Assembly (NCBI GenBank): GCA_902796115.1
Contig: CADBNX010000172.1
Span: 1 to 14,762 of the forward strand
DNA: 14,762 bases
Direction: 5' to 3'
Source of the DNA: an uncultured Eubacteriales bacterium
GTDB taxonomy: Bacteria > Bacillota > Clostridia > Christensenellales > Aristaeellaceae
This document shows positions 6,321-12,866 of this stretch, piece after piece. The translations under genes and the position numbers were made by a program. Each line of letters begins with the position of its first letter. Positions within the stretch are counted from its first letter, which is position 1. A model generated the notes under the pieces. The model did no database searches, had not been told where the DNA came from, and saw only the letters and a list, made by a program, of their open reading frames with translations.

Positions 6321-6815
6321 TTATTCAGCCATTTTTTCCGCGATCGCCGCGTCCTTCTCCAGCACCTTCCGGGCGTCCTCCGCCCGCTTCCGATCAAGCT
6401 TCTCCGCCAGTTCCGCGTCCTCCACGGCAAGGATCTGCGCCGCGAGCAGCGCCGCGTTCCCGCCGCCGTTGATCGCCACCGTCGCCACCGGAATGCCCGT
6501 GGGCATCTGCACCGTGCTCAGCAGCGCGTCGATCCCCTCCAGGCACGCGCCCTGACAGGGAATGCCGATGACCGGCAGCGTGGTATTGGCCGCCAGCGCT
6601 CCCGCAAGATGCGCCGCCATGCCCGCCGCGGCGATCAGCACGCCGAAGCCCGCCTCCCGCGCGCCCCGCGCGAAAGCGCGTGCCTCTTCCGGCGTGCGGT
6701 GCGCCGAATAGACATGCGTTTCAAAGGGAATCCCGAACGCCCGCAGCATGTCCGCCGCTTTGCGAACCACCGGCAGGTCGCTGTCGCTCCCCATCACGAT
6801 CCCGACTTTCCTCAT
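6321..6815 (-). CDS. purE: N5-carboxyaminoimidazole ribonucleotide mutase (PurE)
   Basis: 164 residues from ATG 6815 with AGGAGG 5 nt upstream. It shows the PurE hallmarks: VGIVMGSDSDLPVV (4-17, phosphate and substrate loop), YSAHRTPE (36-43), AAAGMAAHLAG (62-72) and PVIGIPCQ (81-88). Length and the SDSDLP loop fit class I bacterial PurE, which converts N5-CAIR to CAIR in purine synthesis. No purK or other purine gene is next to it, so it stands alone. It has its own near-consensus promoter and PurBox-like sites upstream, which suggests control by purine availability through a PurR of the Bacillus type. The C-terminus is a charged helix (KLDRKRAEDARKVLEKDAA), normal for the family. Confidence 0.96.
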   Translation of the reverse strand: MRKVGIVMGSDSDLPVVRKAADMLRAFGIPFETHVYSAHRTPEEARAFARGAREAGFGVLIAAAGMAAHLAGALAANTTLPVIGIPCQGACLEGIDALLSTVQMPTGIPVATVAINGGGNAALLAAQILAVEDAELAEKLDRKRAEDARKVLEKDAAIAEKMAE

Positions 6816-6851
6816 ACCGTCCTCCTGCTTTCCTTTCCGGAAAGACGGTTA

Positions 6852-6880
6852 ATGATACTCTAATTTACGAACATTGTCAA
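6852..6880 (-). promoter_or_regulatory. Near-consensus promoter of purE
   Basis: Minus strand TTGACA (6880-6875), 17-bp spacer, TATCAT (6857-6852). The start point would be near 6845, giving a leader of about 30 nt, too short for a riboswitch. A PurBox-like element (6863-6875) lies within the spacer and touches the -35 box. Confidence 0.85.
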
Positions 6881-6915
6881 TTGCCAAATTGTTTCGATTT
6901 GTTATAATTCCGATT

Positions 6916-6949
6916 AAATCCGAACGTTCGGAATATAATGTTCGTGTTT
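6916..6949. promoter_or_regulatory. Putative PurR operator (inverted PurBox pair) upstream of purE
   Basis: On the plus strand AAATCCGAACGTT (6916-6928) matches the Bacillus PurBox consensus AWWWCCGAACWWT at 12 of 13 positions. On the minus strand AAACACGAACATT (6949-6937) matches at 11 of 13. The two CGAA cores (6921-6924 and 6944-6941) face each other with 16 bp between, close to the 16-17 bp known for PurR control sites. The pair lies 35 bp upstream of the purE -35 box. A further single box, ATTTACGAACATT (6863-6875, 12 of 13), sits in the promoter. The site also contains a 14-bp perfect palindrome (6919-6932). Confidence 0.6.
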
Positions 6950-7031
6950 TTAAGCAATCTTACACAGTCGACAAATCATCGGCAATACAAAAGGGTTTTC
7001 ACACAGAGATACAGGACGTGATCAATAACAC

Positions 7032-7060
7032 TTGCAATATCAGCTAAAATCATTTATAAT
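7032..7060 (+). promoter_or_regulatory. Promoter of the toxin-antitoxin operon
   Basis: Plus strand TTGCAA (7032-7037), 17-bp spacer, perfect TATAAT (7055-7060). The start point would be near 7067, about 26 nt before the antitoxin ATG. Confidence 0.8.
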
Positions 7061-7066
7061 ATAAAT
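7052..7066. promoter_or_regulatory. Candidate antitoxin operator over the -10 box
   Basis: ATTTATA (7052-7058) and TATAAAT (7060-7066) form a perfect 7-bp inverted repeat around one base, covering the -10 element. Phd/YefM antitoxins commonly bind short palindromes at this position to repress their own operon. The arms are AT-only, so chance cannot be excluded. Confidence 0.45.
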
Positions 7067-7092
7067 AGTCAATATGTAAGGAGGTGACCCGG

Positions 7093-7335
7093 ATGGTTGA
7101 AGCAACGGCAACGGCAACTGAGATGAAAAACAACTTTGGCCGGTATATGAGCATGGTCATATCCGGCAAAGAGGTCATTGTTACCAAAAACGGCCGTGAA
7201 ATAGGACGTTTTATTCCCCGGAACACTGCTGTATCGTCGCTGACGGATTCCCTGACCGGTATTCTGACAGGCACGGCAGAACTCGAGCAGACAAAAGCGG
7301 AAAGCCTGAAGAAAAAGTATGAGACTGCTGATTGA
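7093..7335 (+). CDS. Phd/YefM-family antitoxin
   Basis: 80 residues from ATG 7093 with AAGGAGG 8 nt upstream. An in-frame GTG at 7084 overlaps that ribosome site and is therefore not used. The N-terminal part (TATEMKNNFGRYMSMVISGK, then EVIVTKNGREIGRFIP) is the classical Phd/YefM DNA-binding dimer fold. The C-terminal half (about 42-80) is polar and probably becomes ordered only when bound to the toxin. It overlaps the PIN toxin gene by 17 nt, as is usual for type II modules. It should neutralise the toxin and repress the operon. Base composition is more AT-rich than in the flanking biosynthetic genes. Confidence 0.93.
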   Translation: MVEATATATEMKNNFGRYMSMVISGKEVIVTKNGREIGRFIPRNTAVSSLTDSLTGILTGTAELEQTKAESLKKKYETAD

Positions 7336-7738
7336 CGGAAACATCGTTCTTGATGTTCTTCAAAGGCGGGAACCCCATGCCGCGGACTCCTCAAAAATAT
7401 GGAAACTGTGTGAGATTGACCGGGCAGAAGGCTTTGTATCCGCATTGACATTCGCAAACCTCGTTTATATCATGCGGAAAGAACTTGACCCATCGGGAAT
7501 CGAGGATGTTTTCAGAAAAATGGCACTAATTTTCCGTTTTGCGGATTGCAGTATTACGGACATAGCAAATGCGGCAGCAATGAGATGGGATGATTTCGAA
7601 GATGCCGTGCAGGCAGCGACCGCCGAGCGTTTGCATGCGGACTGCATCATTACCCGAAACACCCGTGATTTCAAAAAAAGCAAAGTTGCGGCTTATACGC
7701 CTTCCGAGTTTCTCACCCTGTTTCAAGCAGATCTGTGA
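7319..7738 (+). CDS. PIN-domain toxin (type II toxin-antitoxin)
   Basis: 139 residues from ATG 7319, inside the end of the antitoxin gene and without a strong ribosome site, so translation is probably coupled. It follows the PIN_3-like pattern: LLIDGNIVLDVLQRREPH (D6, D12), a middle SALTFANLVYIMRK helix, DDFEDAVQAA (D95), then ADCIITRNTRDF (D108, D117). These acidic residues form the metal-binding nuclease centre of PIN RNases, which cut tRNA, rRNA or mRNA when not bound by antitoxin. The conserved D-T/S-N turn is D-G-N here (G7), a mild departure that may or may not affect activity. Length is normal for the group, so the toxin appears intact. Confidence 0.92.
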   Translation: MRLLIDGNIVLDVLQRREPHAADSSKIWKLCEIDRAEGFVSALTFANLVYIMRKELDPSGIEDVFRKMALIFRFADCSITDIANAAAMRWDDFEDAVQAATAERLHADCIITRNTRDFKKSKVAAYTPSEFLTLFQADL

Positions 7739-7818
7739 CTCAACTGCAATCCGAATATCATTGTTCTGCACGGATAGTATTGATCTGATTCGTTACATCA
7801 GCAATCAATCACAAGCAG

Positions 7819-7849
7819 AAAAGCGCACCTGTACCGAGTGGGCTTTTTT
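7819..7849. terminator. Bidirectional intrinsic terminator between convergent genes
   Basis: AAAAGCGCAC (7819-7828) pairs with GTGGGCTTTT (7838-7847) with one G-G mismatch, and a T run extends to 7849 on the plus strand. The minus strand also ends the stem with TTTT. It lies 80 nt after the PIN toxin stop and 58 nt past the GNAT stop read the other way, so it can serve both. The remaining gene-free bases here (7739-7818, 7850-7906) show nothing else. Confidence 0.8.
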
Positions 7850-7906
7850 GCTTTCCTTCCTCAGGTGAACTTTTCTACTGATTTGGAGGAACACCTTCGT
7901 CCGATT

Positions 7907-8404
7907 TCACTGTCTTTTTTCCAACAGTTCAAGTCCGTTTTCAGGCGAAACTGTTCCGGTCCCTGAGAATCCCTGAGCCATCCAGAACGGTTTTCCGCCA
8001 GCAGAATTTGCTGTCAAATAGAAGCAGCTTGCTCCGTCATGACGGAATAATGATTCAAGTTCATGGTACATGGCAGTCCCGATCCCTCTTCTTCGCAGCT
8101 GTTCAATAACAAAGAACTCCATCACATATCCCCATCCAGGACGGGCTTTGCCGCGATCTTCTTCGCAATCCACTTTGCCATAAAAGAAACCGACGGCTTG
8201 TGCGTCTTGTTCCGCAATGTACAGATATCTCTTTGATGACAGGCTTTCGGTATTGATGATGCTTTGTATCCACTTATCCAGCATATCCTCCGGTGTTTTC
8301 TGCCCAAGCTGCCTGTCCAGTTCATGGCTGTACAAACACATAAGCTGCCTGAAGATCCCGCATTGTTCTTGATTCTTCGGATCCAGTTTTTTTAAGATGA
8401 TCAT
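7907..8404 (-). CDS. GNAT-family N-acetyltransferase
   Basis: 165 residues from ATG 8404 with GGAG about 9 nt upstream. A longer in-frame reading to 8590 runs into pyrI and its first 62 residues do not look like GNAT, so it is rejected. The acetyl-CoA motif is clear: a beta strand YVMEFFVIEQ, then QLRRRGIGTAMYHELE (102-117) with the R-x-x-G-x-G/A pyrophosphate loop. A late FYLTANSAGGKPFWMAQGF motif (128-146) is the usual motif B region. The substrate is unknown; such singletons acetylate small molecules, antibiotics or protein N-termini. It lies 62 nt past pyrI on the same strand, but its AT-richer composition sets it apart from the pyr genes, and it may be acquired cargo together with the toxin-antitoxin pair. 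Confidence 0.88.
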   Translation of the reverse strand: MIILKKLDPKNQEQCGIFRQLMCLYSHELDRQLGQKTPEDMLDKWIQSIINTESLSSKRYLYIAEQDAQAVGFFYGKVDCEEDRGKARPGWGYVMEFFVIEQLRRRGIGTAMYHELESLFRHDGASCFYLTANSAGGKPFWMAQGFSGTGTVSPENGLELLEKRQ

Positions 8405-8466
8405 TTCAACTCTCTCCCATAGACTAAAAGTCGGCTCCGTTTCATAAGATAGCCTGTATTTCACTG

Positions 8467-8889
8467 CTACAAATTTGCCGCCTTCGCCTCGCAGTACAGG
8501 CAGCGGTATTCCCGTTTTTCGGGATCCGTCAGACGGAATACCTGGTCGATCTCCTGCTCGCAGGAAGTGATACAGCGCGGGTTTTTGCATTTGAGCACGT
8601 TGGTCAGCGTCGGCGGCAGGCCGATGCGCTGCTTTTCCGCAAGGCAGCCGTCGCGGATGATATTGACCGTCGCGCCCGGATCCGCGTAGCCGATCACGTC
8701 CGTATCCACCCTGATATCCGCGTCGATTTTGATGATGTCCTTTTTGCCCAGCTTGCGGGAATTCACCTTGGTGATCATCGCCACCGGCACGTCCAGCCCG
8801 TCCAGCCCGAGCAGTTTATACAGCTTCATGCCGTTTCCGGCCGTGATATGGTCGATCACGATCCCGTCGCGGATGGAATCCACGTTCAT
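8467..8889 (-). CDS. pyrI: Aspartate carbamoyltransferase regulatory subunit
   Basis: 140 residues from ATG 8889, overlapping the pyrB stop as ATGA. The N-terminal allosteric domain (about 1-95) has the nucleotide-site signature GIVIDHITAGNGMKLYKLL. The C-terminal zinc domain carries all four ligands: C101, C106, C130 and C133 (LKCKNPRC, then YRCLYC). PyrI binds CTP/ATP and couples to PyrB trimers, so this operon encodes the holoenzyme type of ATCase rather than the free trimer found in Bacillus. It is the last gene of the visible pyr operon. The N-terminus is slightly shorter than in enterobacteria but typical for clostridia. Confidence 0.96.
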   Translation of the reverse strand: MNVDSIRDGIVIDHITAGNGMKLYKLLGLDGLDVPVAMITKVNSRKLGKKDIIKIDADIRVDTDVIGYADPGATVNIIRDGCLAEKQRIGLPPTLTNVLKCKNPRCITSCEQEIDQVFRLTDPEKREYRCLYCEAKAANL

Positions 8890-9821
8890 GCCCGATCCCC
8901 CTTCCCCGTCAGTCCGAGCAGCAGCAGTATCAGCGCCATGCGCATGTATTTTCCGTTGAGCACCTGTTTGAAATAGCAGGCGCGCGGGTCCCGGTCGACC
9001 GCCACGCTGATCTCATTCACGCGGGGCAGCGGATGCATGATGCACAGATCCTTTTTCGCGTTTTTCAGTTTCTCCGGCGTCAGGATATAGCTGTCGCGAA
9101 GGCGCAGGTAATCCTCCTCGTTGAAGAAACGCTCCTTCTGCACGCGGGTCATATACAGGATATCCAGTTCCCCGATCGCGTCCTCCAGGCTCGTGGTCTG
9201 CGTATAGGGGATCTGTTTCTTTTTCAGCGCGTCGGATTTCACGTAGCTGGGCACCTTCAGTTCCTCGGGGCTGATCAGCACGAAGCGCAGCCCCTCGTAC
9301 CGGCTCATCGCGTTCAGAAGGGAGTGCACCGTGCGTCCGAATTTCAGGTCGCCGCAAAGTCCCACCGTCAGGTTTCCGAGCCGTCCCTTTTCCCGGCGGA
9401 TGGTCAGCAGGTCCGCCAGCGTCTGGGTGGGATGGCAGTGTCCGCCGTCGCCGGCGTTGATGACCGGCACCGTGGCGCTCCTCGCCGCGACCAGCGCCGC
9501 GCCTTCCCTGGGATGGCGCATCGCGATGATATCCGCGTAGCAGGATACCGTGCGCGCCGTGTCCGCCACGCTTTCGCCCTTGGCGGCGCTGCTGGTGCCC
9601 GCCCCGGTCACGCTCAGCACCTGCCCGCCCAGCTCGTACATGGCCGCTTCAAAGCTGAGCCGCGTGCGGGTGCTCGGCTCGAAAAACAGCGTGGCCAGCT
9701 TCTTCCGGCGGCAGGCGTCCGCAAAATCGTCCGGGCGCGCGATGATCTCCTCCGCCGTGTCCATCAGCGCGCTGATCTCTTCCAGGCTCAGATCCGGCAC
9801 ATCGATCACAGATCGGCTCAT
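8886..9821 (-). CDS. pyrB: Aspartate carbamoyltransferase catalytic subunit
   Basis: 311 residues from ATG 9821, overlapping the pyrE stop by 4 nt. It carries the carbamoyl-phosphate motif FFEPSTRTRLSFE (46-58), the SSAAKGES loop with Lys81 (the 80s-loop lysine that enters the neighbouring active site), GHCHPTQTLADLLTI (127-141), and the MHPLPRVNEI loop (262-271) for aspartate binding. It joins carbamoyl phosphate and aspartate to make carbamoyl aspartate, the first committed step of pyrimidine synthesis. The adjacent pyrI indicates a regulated dodecameric enzyme. Length and motifs are complete. Confidence 0.98.
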   Translation of the reverse strand: MSRSVIDVPDLSLEEISALMDTAEEIIARPDDFADACRRKKLATLFFEPSTRTRLSFEAAMYELGGQVLSVTGAGTSSAAKGESVADTARTVSCYADIIAMRHPREGAALVAARSATVPVINAGDGGHCHPTQTLADLLTIRREKGRLGNLTVGLCGDLKFGRTVHSLLNAMSRYEGLRFVLISPEELKVPSYVKSDALKKKQIPYTQTTSLEDAIGELDILYMTRVQKERFFNEEDYLRLRDSYILTPEKLKNAKKDLCIMHPLPRVNEISVAVDRDPRACYFKQVLNGKYMRMALILLLLGLTGKGDRA

Positions 9822-10465
9822 GCTTCCCTCCAGCTCTCATCCGACGGGTTGTCCCTGAAACGCAGCAGGCGGGCGATGTCATCCGGCCGGATGCTCCCCG
9901 TGCGCGCGGCTTCCTGCGCGATCACGTCAAAGTTCGTAAGCGACACATTCTTTACGCCGGCTTCCTTCAGGCGTTCGATGCCCTTTTTCATGCCGTAGGT
10001 AAAGATGCTCGCGATGCCCAGTACCTGCGCGCCCGCTTCCCGCAGCGCTTCCACCGCTTCCAGCACGCTTCCGCCCGTGGAGATGAGATCCTCCACCACC
10101 ACCGTCTTCTGGCCCGGTTTCAGATCGCCCTCGATCTGGTTTTTGCGCCCGTGGTCCTTCGCCCCGCCGCGCACGTAGCCCATCGGGAGCCCCATCAGAT
10201 GCGCCGTGATGGCAGCGTGCGCGATGCCCGCCGTGGCGGTGCCCATCAGCACTTCCGCGTCGGGATACTCCTCCCGGATCACCGCGCTCAGGCAGTTTTC
10301 AACGTCTCCGCGCACATCGGGCGCGGTCAGCGTGAGTCGGTTGTCGCAGTATACGGGGCTTTTGATGCCGCTGGCCCAGGTAAAGGGCTCGTCCGGGCGG
10401 AAAAACACCGCCCCGATCTTCAAAAGGTCCCGCGCGATCAGTCGGTTGATTTCTTCTCTGGTCAT
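9818..10465 (-). CDS. pyrE: Orotate phosphoribosyltransferase
   Basis: 215 residues from ATG 10465 with GGAGGA 4 nt upstream. The PRPP-binding motif VVVEDLISTGGSV (122-134) and the flexible catalytic loop GGAKDHGRKNQIEG (100-113) are intact. N-terminal FTWASGIKSPVYCDNR (28-43) is the orotate-side signature. It transfers ribose phosphate from PRPP to orotate, giving OMP. The gene is separated from pyrF by 57 nt, the only real gap in the operon, which follows from a small tandem duplication at the end of pyrF. It overlaps pyrB by 4 nt downstream. Confidence 0.97.
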   Translation of the reverse strand: MTREEINRLIARDLLKIGAVFFRPDEPFTWASGIKSPVYCDNRLTLTAPDVRGDVENCLSAVIREEYPDAEVLMGTATAGIAHAAITAHLMGLPMGYVRGGAKDHGRKNQIEGDLKPGQKTVVVEDLISTGGSVLEAVEALREAGAQVLGIASIFTYGMKKGIERLKEAGVKNVSLTNFDVIAQEAARTGSIRPDDIARLLRFRDNPSDESWREA

Positions 10466-10520
10466 AGGCTCCTCCGCAATATCAGTTCTTTATCTTTGGT
10501 GTGTTCCGAAACCGGAAACC

Positions 10521-10546
10521 CGTCAGGTTTCTCCGTCAGGTTTCGC
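10521..10546. repeat. 13-bp tandem duplication at the 3' end of pyrF
   Basis: Two copies of a 13-bp unit (10521-10533 and 10534-10546) agree at 12 of 13 positions, sharing CGTCAGGTTTC. The stop codon of pyrF lies in the copy nearer pyrE. The unit length is not a multiple of three, so its gain or loss changes the pyrF frame. A small hairpin (GAAACC/GGTTTC, 10515-10531) partly overlaps it. Confidence 0.85.
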
Positions 10547-11236
10547 GAATTCCCGCAGGCAGCGCTCGTAAGCCTCCGCAGGATCCGCCGCCGCCGTGAT
10601 CGGCCTGCCTACCACGATATAATCGCAGCCCTGCGCCCGCGCGTCGGACGGCGTCATGACGCGCTTCTGATCGCCCGCTTCGCCGCCCGCGAAACGGATG
10701 CCGGGCGTCACGGTCAGGAAATCGGCCCCGCATGCTTCATGCACGCTCTTCGCTTCCAGCGGGGAGCACACCACCCCGTCAAGCCCCGCCTTTTTCGCGC
10801 TGCGCGCGTAATGCATCACGGTATCGCGCATCGGATGGTCGATCCACAGCTCCTCCCGCAGCGCCGTTTCATCCGTACTGGTCAATTGCGTCACGGCGAT
10901 CAGCTTCGGCCGCGTTCCGTCGCTCCTCGTCAGTCCCTCAAGCGCCGCTTCCATCATGCGCACGGTGCCCGCCGCGTGCAGGTTGCAGATTTCCACGTCC
11001 AGGTCACGCAGCACGCTCATGGCCTTCTTCACCGTGTTCGGGATGTCGTGCAGCTTCAGATCCAGAAACACGGGGTGGCCCCGCCGCCTGATTTCCCGCA
11101 CAATCTGCGGCCCTTCGGCGTAAAACAGTTCCATGCCGATCTTCACAAAGGGCTTCCGTCCCGAAAAGCGGTCCAGAAACGAAAGCGTCTGCTCCCTGCC
11201 CGCGAAATCACAGGCGATGATCACGTCCTTCTTCAA
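10523..11236 (-). CDS. pyrF: Orotidine 5'-phosphate decarboxylase
   Basis: 237 residues from TTG 11236-11234, which overlaps the pyrD stop as TTGA; GAGGAGG lies 8 nt upstream and the protein begins at the family's first strand (KKDVIIACDF). An in-frame extension upstream to 11605 has no support and is antisense-like pyrD sequence. Catalytic elements are present: D10, K32 (FVKIGMELF), the D59-x-K61-x-x-D64 triad (FLDLKLHDIPNTV), VTPGIR and the phosphate-side IVVGRPIT near the end. It decarboxylates OMP to UMP. The last residues (FAKPDGET) come from a duplicated 13-bp unit; without one copy the frame would run on to the pyrE start. Confidence 0.96.
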   Translation of the reverse strand: MKKDVIIACDFAGREQTLSFLDRFSGRKPFVKIGMELFYAEGPQIVREIRRRGHPVFLDLKLHDIPNTVKKAMSVLRDLDVEICNLHAAGTVRMMEAALEGLTRSDGTRPKLIAVTQLTSTDETALREELWIDHPMRDTVMHYARSAKKAGLDGVVCSPLEAKSVHEACGADFLTVTPGIRFAGGEAGDQKRVMTPSDARAQGCDYIVVGRPITAAADPAEAYERCLREFAKPDGET

Positions 11237-12144
11237 GCTTCCCGCCTCCTCAGTTCCTTCAGTTCCCGAATGCCGCAGCGGTCCATCACGCCCGGCAGCG
11301 CGCCGATGATGTCCCGGCACGCGCAGGGATCCGTCAGGTTCGCGGCGCCCACTTCCACCGCGGCGGCACCGGCCATCATCATTTCCAGCACATCCTCGGC
11401 GCTCGTGACGCCGCCCATGCCGATCACGGGCACGGACACGGCCCTCGCCGTCTGGTACACCATGCGCAGGGCCACGGGGAAAACCGCCGGCCCGCTCAGC
11501 CCGCCGAAGGTGTTTTTCAGCACCGGCCGGCGCGTTTTCAGATCGATCCGCATGCCCTGCAGCGTATTGATCAGACTGACAGCGTCCGCCCCCGCGTCCG
11601 CGCACGCGCGGGCGATCATGGTGATGTCCCCCACGTTCGGACTCAGCTTCATGATGACGGGTTTTTTCGTCACGCGCTTCACCGCGCGCGTCACCTCCGC
11701 CGCGGCCTTCGGATCCGTACCGAAGCTCATGCCGCCGCCGTGCACATTGGGGCAGGAGATGTTCACCTCAAGCCACCCCACCTGTTCCTCTCCGTCCAGC
11801 CGCGCGCAGGTATCCGCGTATTCCTCCGTGCTGAAGCCGCTCACGTTCGCGATCACCTTTTTCCGGAACACGGTTTTCAGCTTCGGCAGTTCCTCCCGGA
11901 TCACCTTTTCCACGCCCGGGTTCTGCAGCCCCACCGCGTTGAGCATGCCCGCCGGGCATTCCGCGATGCGCGGGGTCGGATTGCCGAAGCGTTCCTCCCT
12001 CGTGGTGCCCTTGAAGGAAAACGTGCCCAGGCAGTTGATATCGTACCATGCGGCGAATTCATACCCGTAGCCGAAGGTCCCGCTCGCGGGGATCACAGGG
12101 TTGTCGATCTCGGTGCCGCACAGGTCCACCGTCAGTCTTCCCAC
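11233..12144 (-). CDS. pyrD: Dihydroorotate dehydrogenase class 1B, catalytic subunit
   Basis: 303 residues from GTG 12144-12142, placed 7 nt after AAGGAGG and matching the family's beginning (GRLTVDLCGTEIDNPV). The open frame extends further to 12228, but those residues lie within pyrK and look unlike PyrD. FMN and substrate motifs are seen: PASGTFGYG (19-27), FSFKGTT with K45, LQNPG (73-77), and VNISCPNVHGGG (127-138) whose C131 is the catalytic base used by class 1 enzymes, then VPVIGMGGV. Class 1B enzymes work with the PyrK electron-transfer subunit and NAD+. pyrK lies directly upstream with a 13-nt overlap. Confidence 0.96.
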   Translation of the reverse strand: MGRLTVDLCGTEIDNPVIPASGTFGYGYEFAAWYDINCLGTFSFKGTTREERFGNPTPRIAECPAGMLNAVGLQNPGVEKVIREELPKLKTVFRKKVIANVSGFSTEEYADTCARLDGEEQVGWLEVNISCPNVHGGGMSFGTDPKAAAEVTRAVKRVTKKPVIMKLSPNVGDITMIARACADAGADAVSLINTLQGMRIDLKTRRPVLKNTFGGLSGPAVFPVALRMVYQTARAVSVPVIGMGGVTSAEDVLEMMMAGAAAVEVGAANLTDPCACRDIIGALPGVMDRCGIRELKELRRREA

Positions 12145-12866
12145 ACGATCTCCTCCTTCCGCAGCACCGGCCCCTCGCGGCAGATGCGTTTGGGCCCCGA
12201 AACCGTTCTGCAGGTGCAGCCCATGCACGCCCCGAAGCCGCAGCCCATGCGTTCCTCCAGGCTGAACTGCCCGCTGCCCTCCGCCGTGCGGTACACCGCG
12301 CGCAGCATGGCTTCCGGCCCGCAGGCGTAGTAATGGCTGTAAGAGGGCGGCAGCGCGTCCGTCACGAAGCCTTTCCTTCCCTTTGTGCCGTCCGCCGTCA
12401 CCAAAGTCACCCGACAGCCGAGAGAGGCGAATTCCGCCTCGCAGAACACCTCCGCCGCCGTATTGAAGCCCAGCACCGCGCTTACCTGCTTTCCCGCCTC
12501 GCGCAGCCGCTTTGCCAGCAGGTAGAGCGGGGGCACGCCCACGCCGCCTCCAAGCAGCAGCGGAGCCTCCCCGGATACGCTCAGGTCATAGCCGTTTCCC
12601 AGCCCCGTGAGCAGATCGAGTTTTTCCCCGGTCTTCATGCGGCTCATCTGCGCCGTGCCTTTTCCCACGGTCTTGTACACAAGGGTCAGCCGCCCTTCTT
12701 CCGAATCGTACACGGATATGGGTCGGCGCAGGAAAAGCCCTTCCGGGCGGATATTCACAAACTGCCCCGGTTTCATCCGTTCCATGTCGGGACTCTCCAG
12801 CACCATCCGGAACACCTGCGCCGTCAGCGGCTCGTTCCGGGTGATGACTGCCTCAAGCTGCTTCAT
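12132..12866 (-). CDS. pyrK: Dihydroorotate dehydrogenase electron-transfer subunit
   Basis: 244 residues from ATG 12866, overlapping the carB stop as ATGA. It has a ferredoxin-reductase fold: the FAD motif LRRPISVYD (46-54), a GKGTAQMS segment, the NAD-binding LLLGGGVGVPPLY (103-115), and CGPEAML (182-188). The 2Fe-2S cluster is held by C209, C214, C217 and C229 (MGCGFGACMGCTC, then KRIC). It passes electrons from PyrD's FMN to NAD+. Length is slightly short of Lactococcus PyrK but complete. The ribosome site for pyrD lies in its last codons. Confidence 0.96.
   Translation of the reverse strand: MKQLEAVITRNEPLTAQVFRMVLESPDMERMKPGQFVNIRPEGLFLRRPISVYDSEEGRLTLVYKTVGKGTAQMSRMKTGEKLDLLTGLGNGYDLSVSGEAPLLLGGGVGVPPLYLLAKRLREAGKQVSAVLGFNTAAEVFCEAEFASLGCRVTLVTADGTKGRKGFVTDALPPSYSHYYACGPEAMLRAVYRTAEGSGQFSLEERMGCGFGACMGCTCRTVSGPKRICREGPVLRKEEIVWED

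Noticed and set aside
6816..6850. Purine riboswitch in the purE leader
   Set aside because: The leader is only about 30 nt, too short for an aptamer; operator sites upstream explain regulation better.
8405..8466. Own promoter for the GNAT gene
   Set aside because: Only weak boxes with 15-bp spacing (TTGTAG, TATCTT) were seen; not convincing enough to call.
8405..8590. N-terminal extension of the GNAT protein
   Set aside because: It overlaps the zinc domain of pyrI, has no acetyltransferase similarity, and the ATG at 8404 has a ribosome site and gives the usual 165 residues.
11237..11605. N-terminal extension of PyrF
   Set aside because: The extension is out-of-frame pyrD sequence. A TTG with a strong ribosome site at 11236 gives the normal protein length.
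10151..12070. 639-aa plus-strand ORF opposite pyrE, pyrF and pyrD
   Set aside because: It is antisense to three essential, motif-complete genes, and its composition (Arg, His, Ala, Pro rich) is typical of shadow frames.
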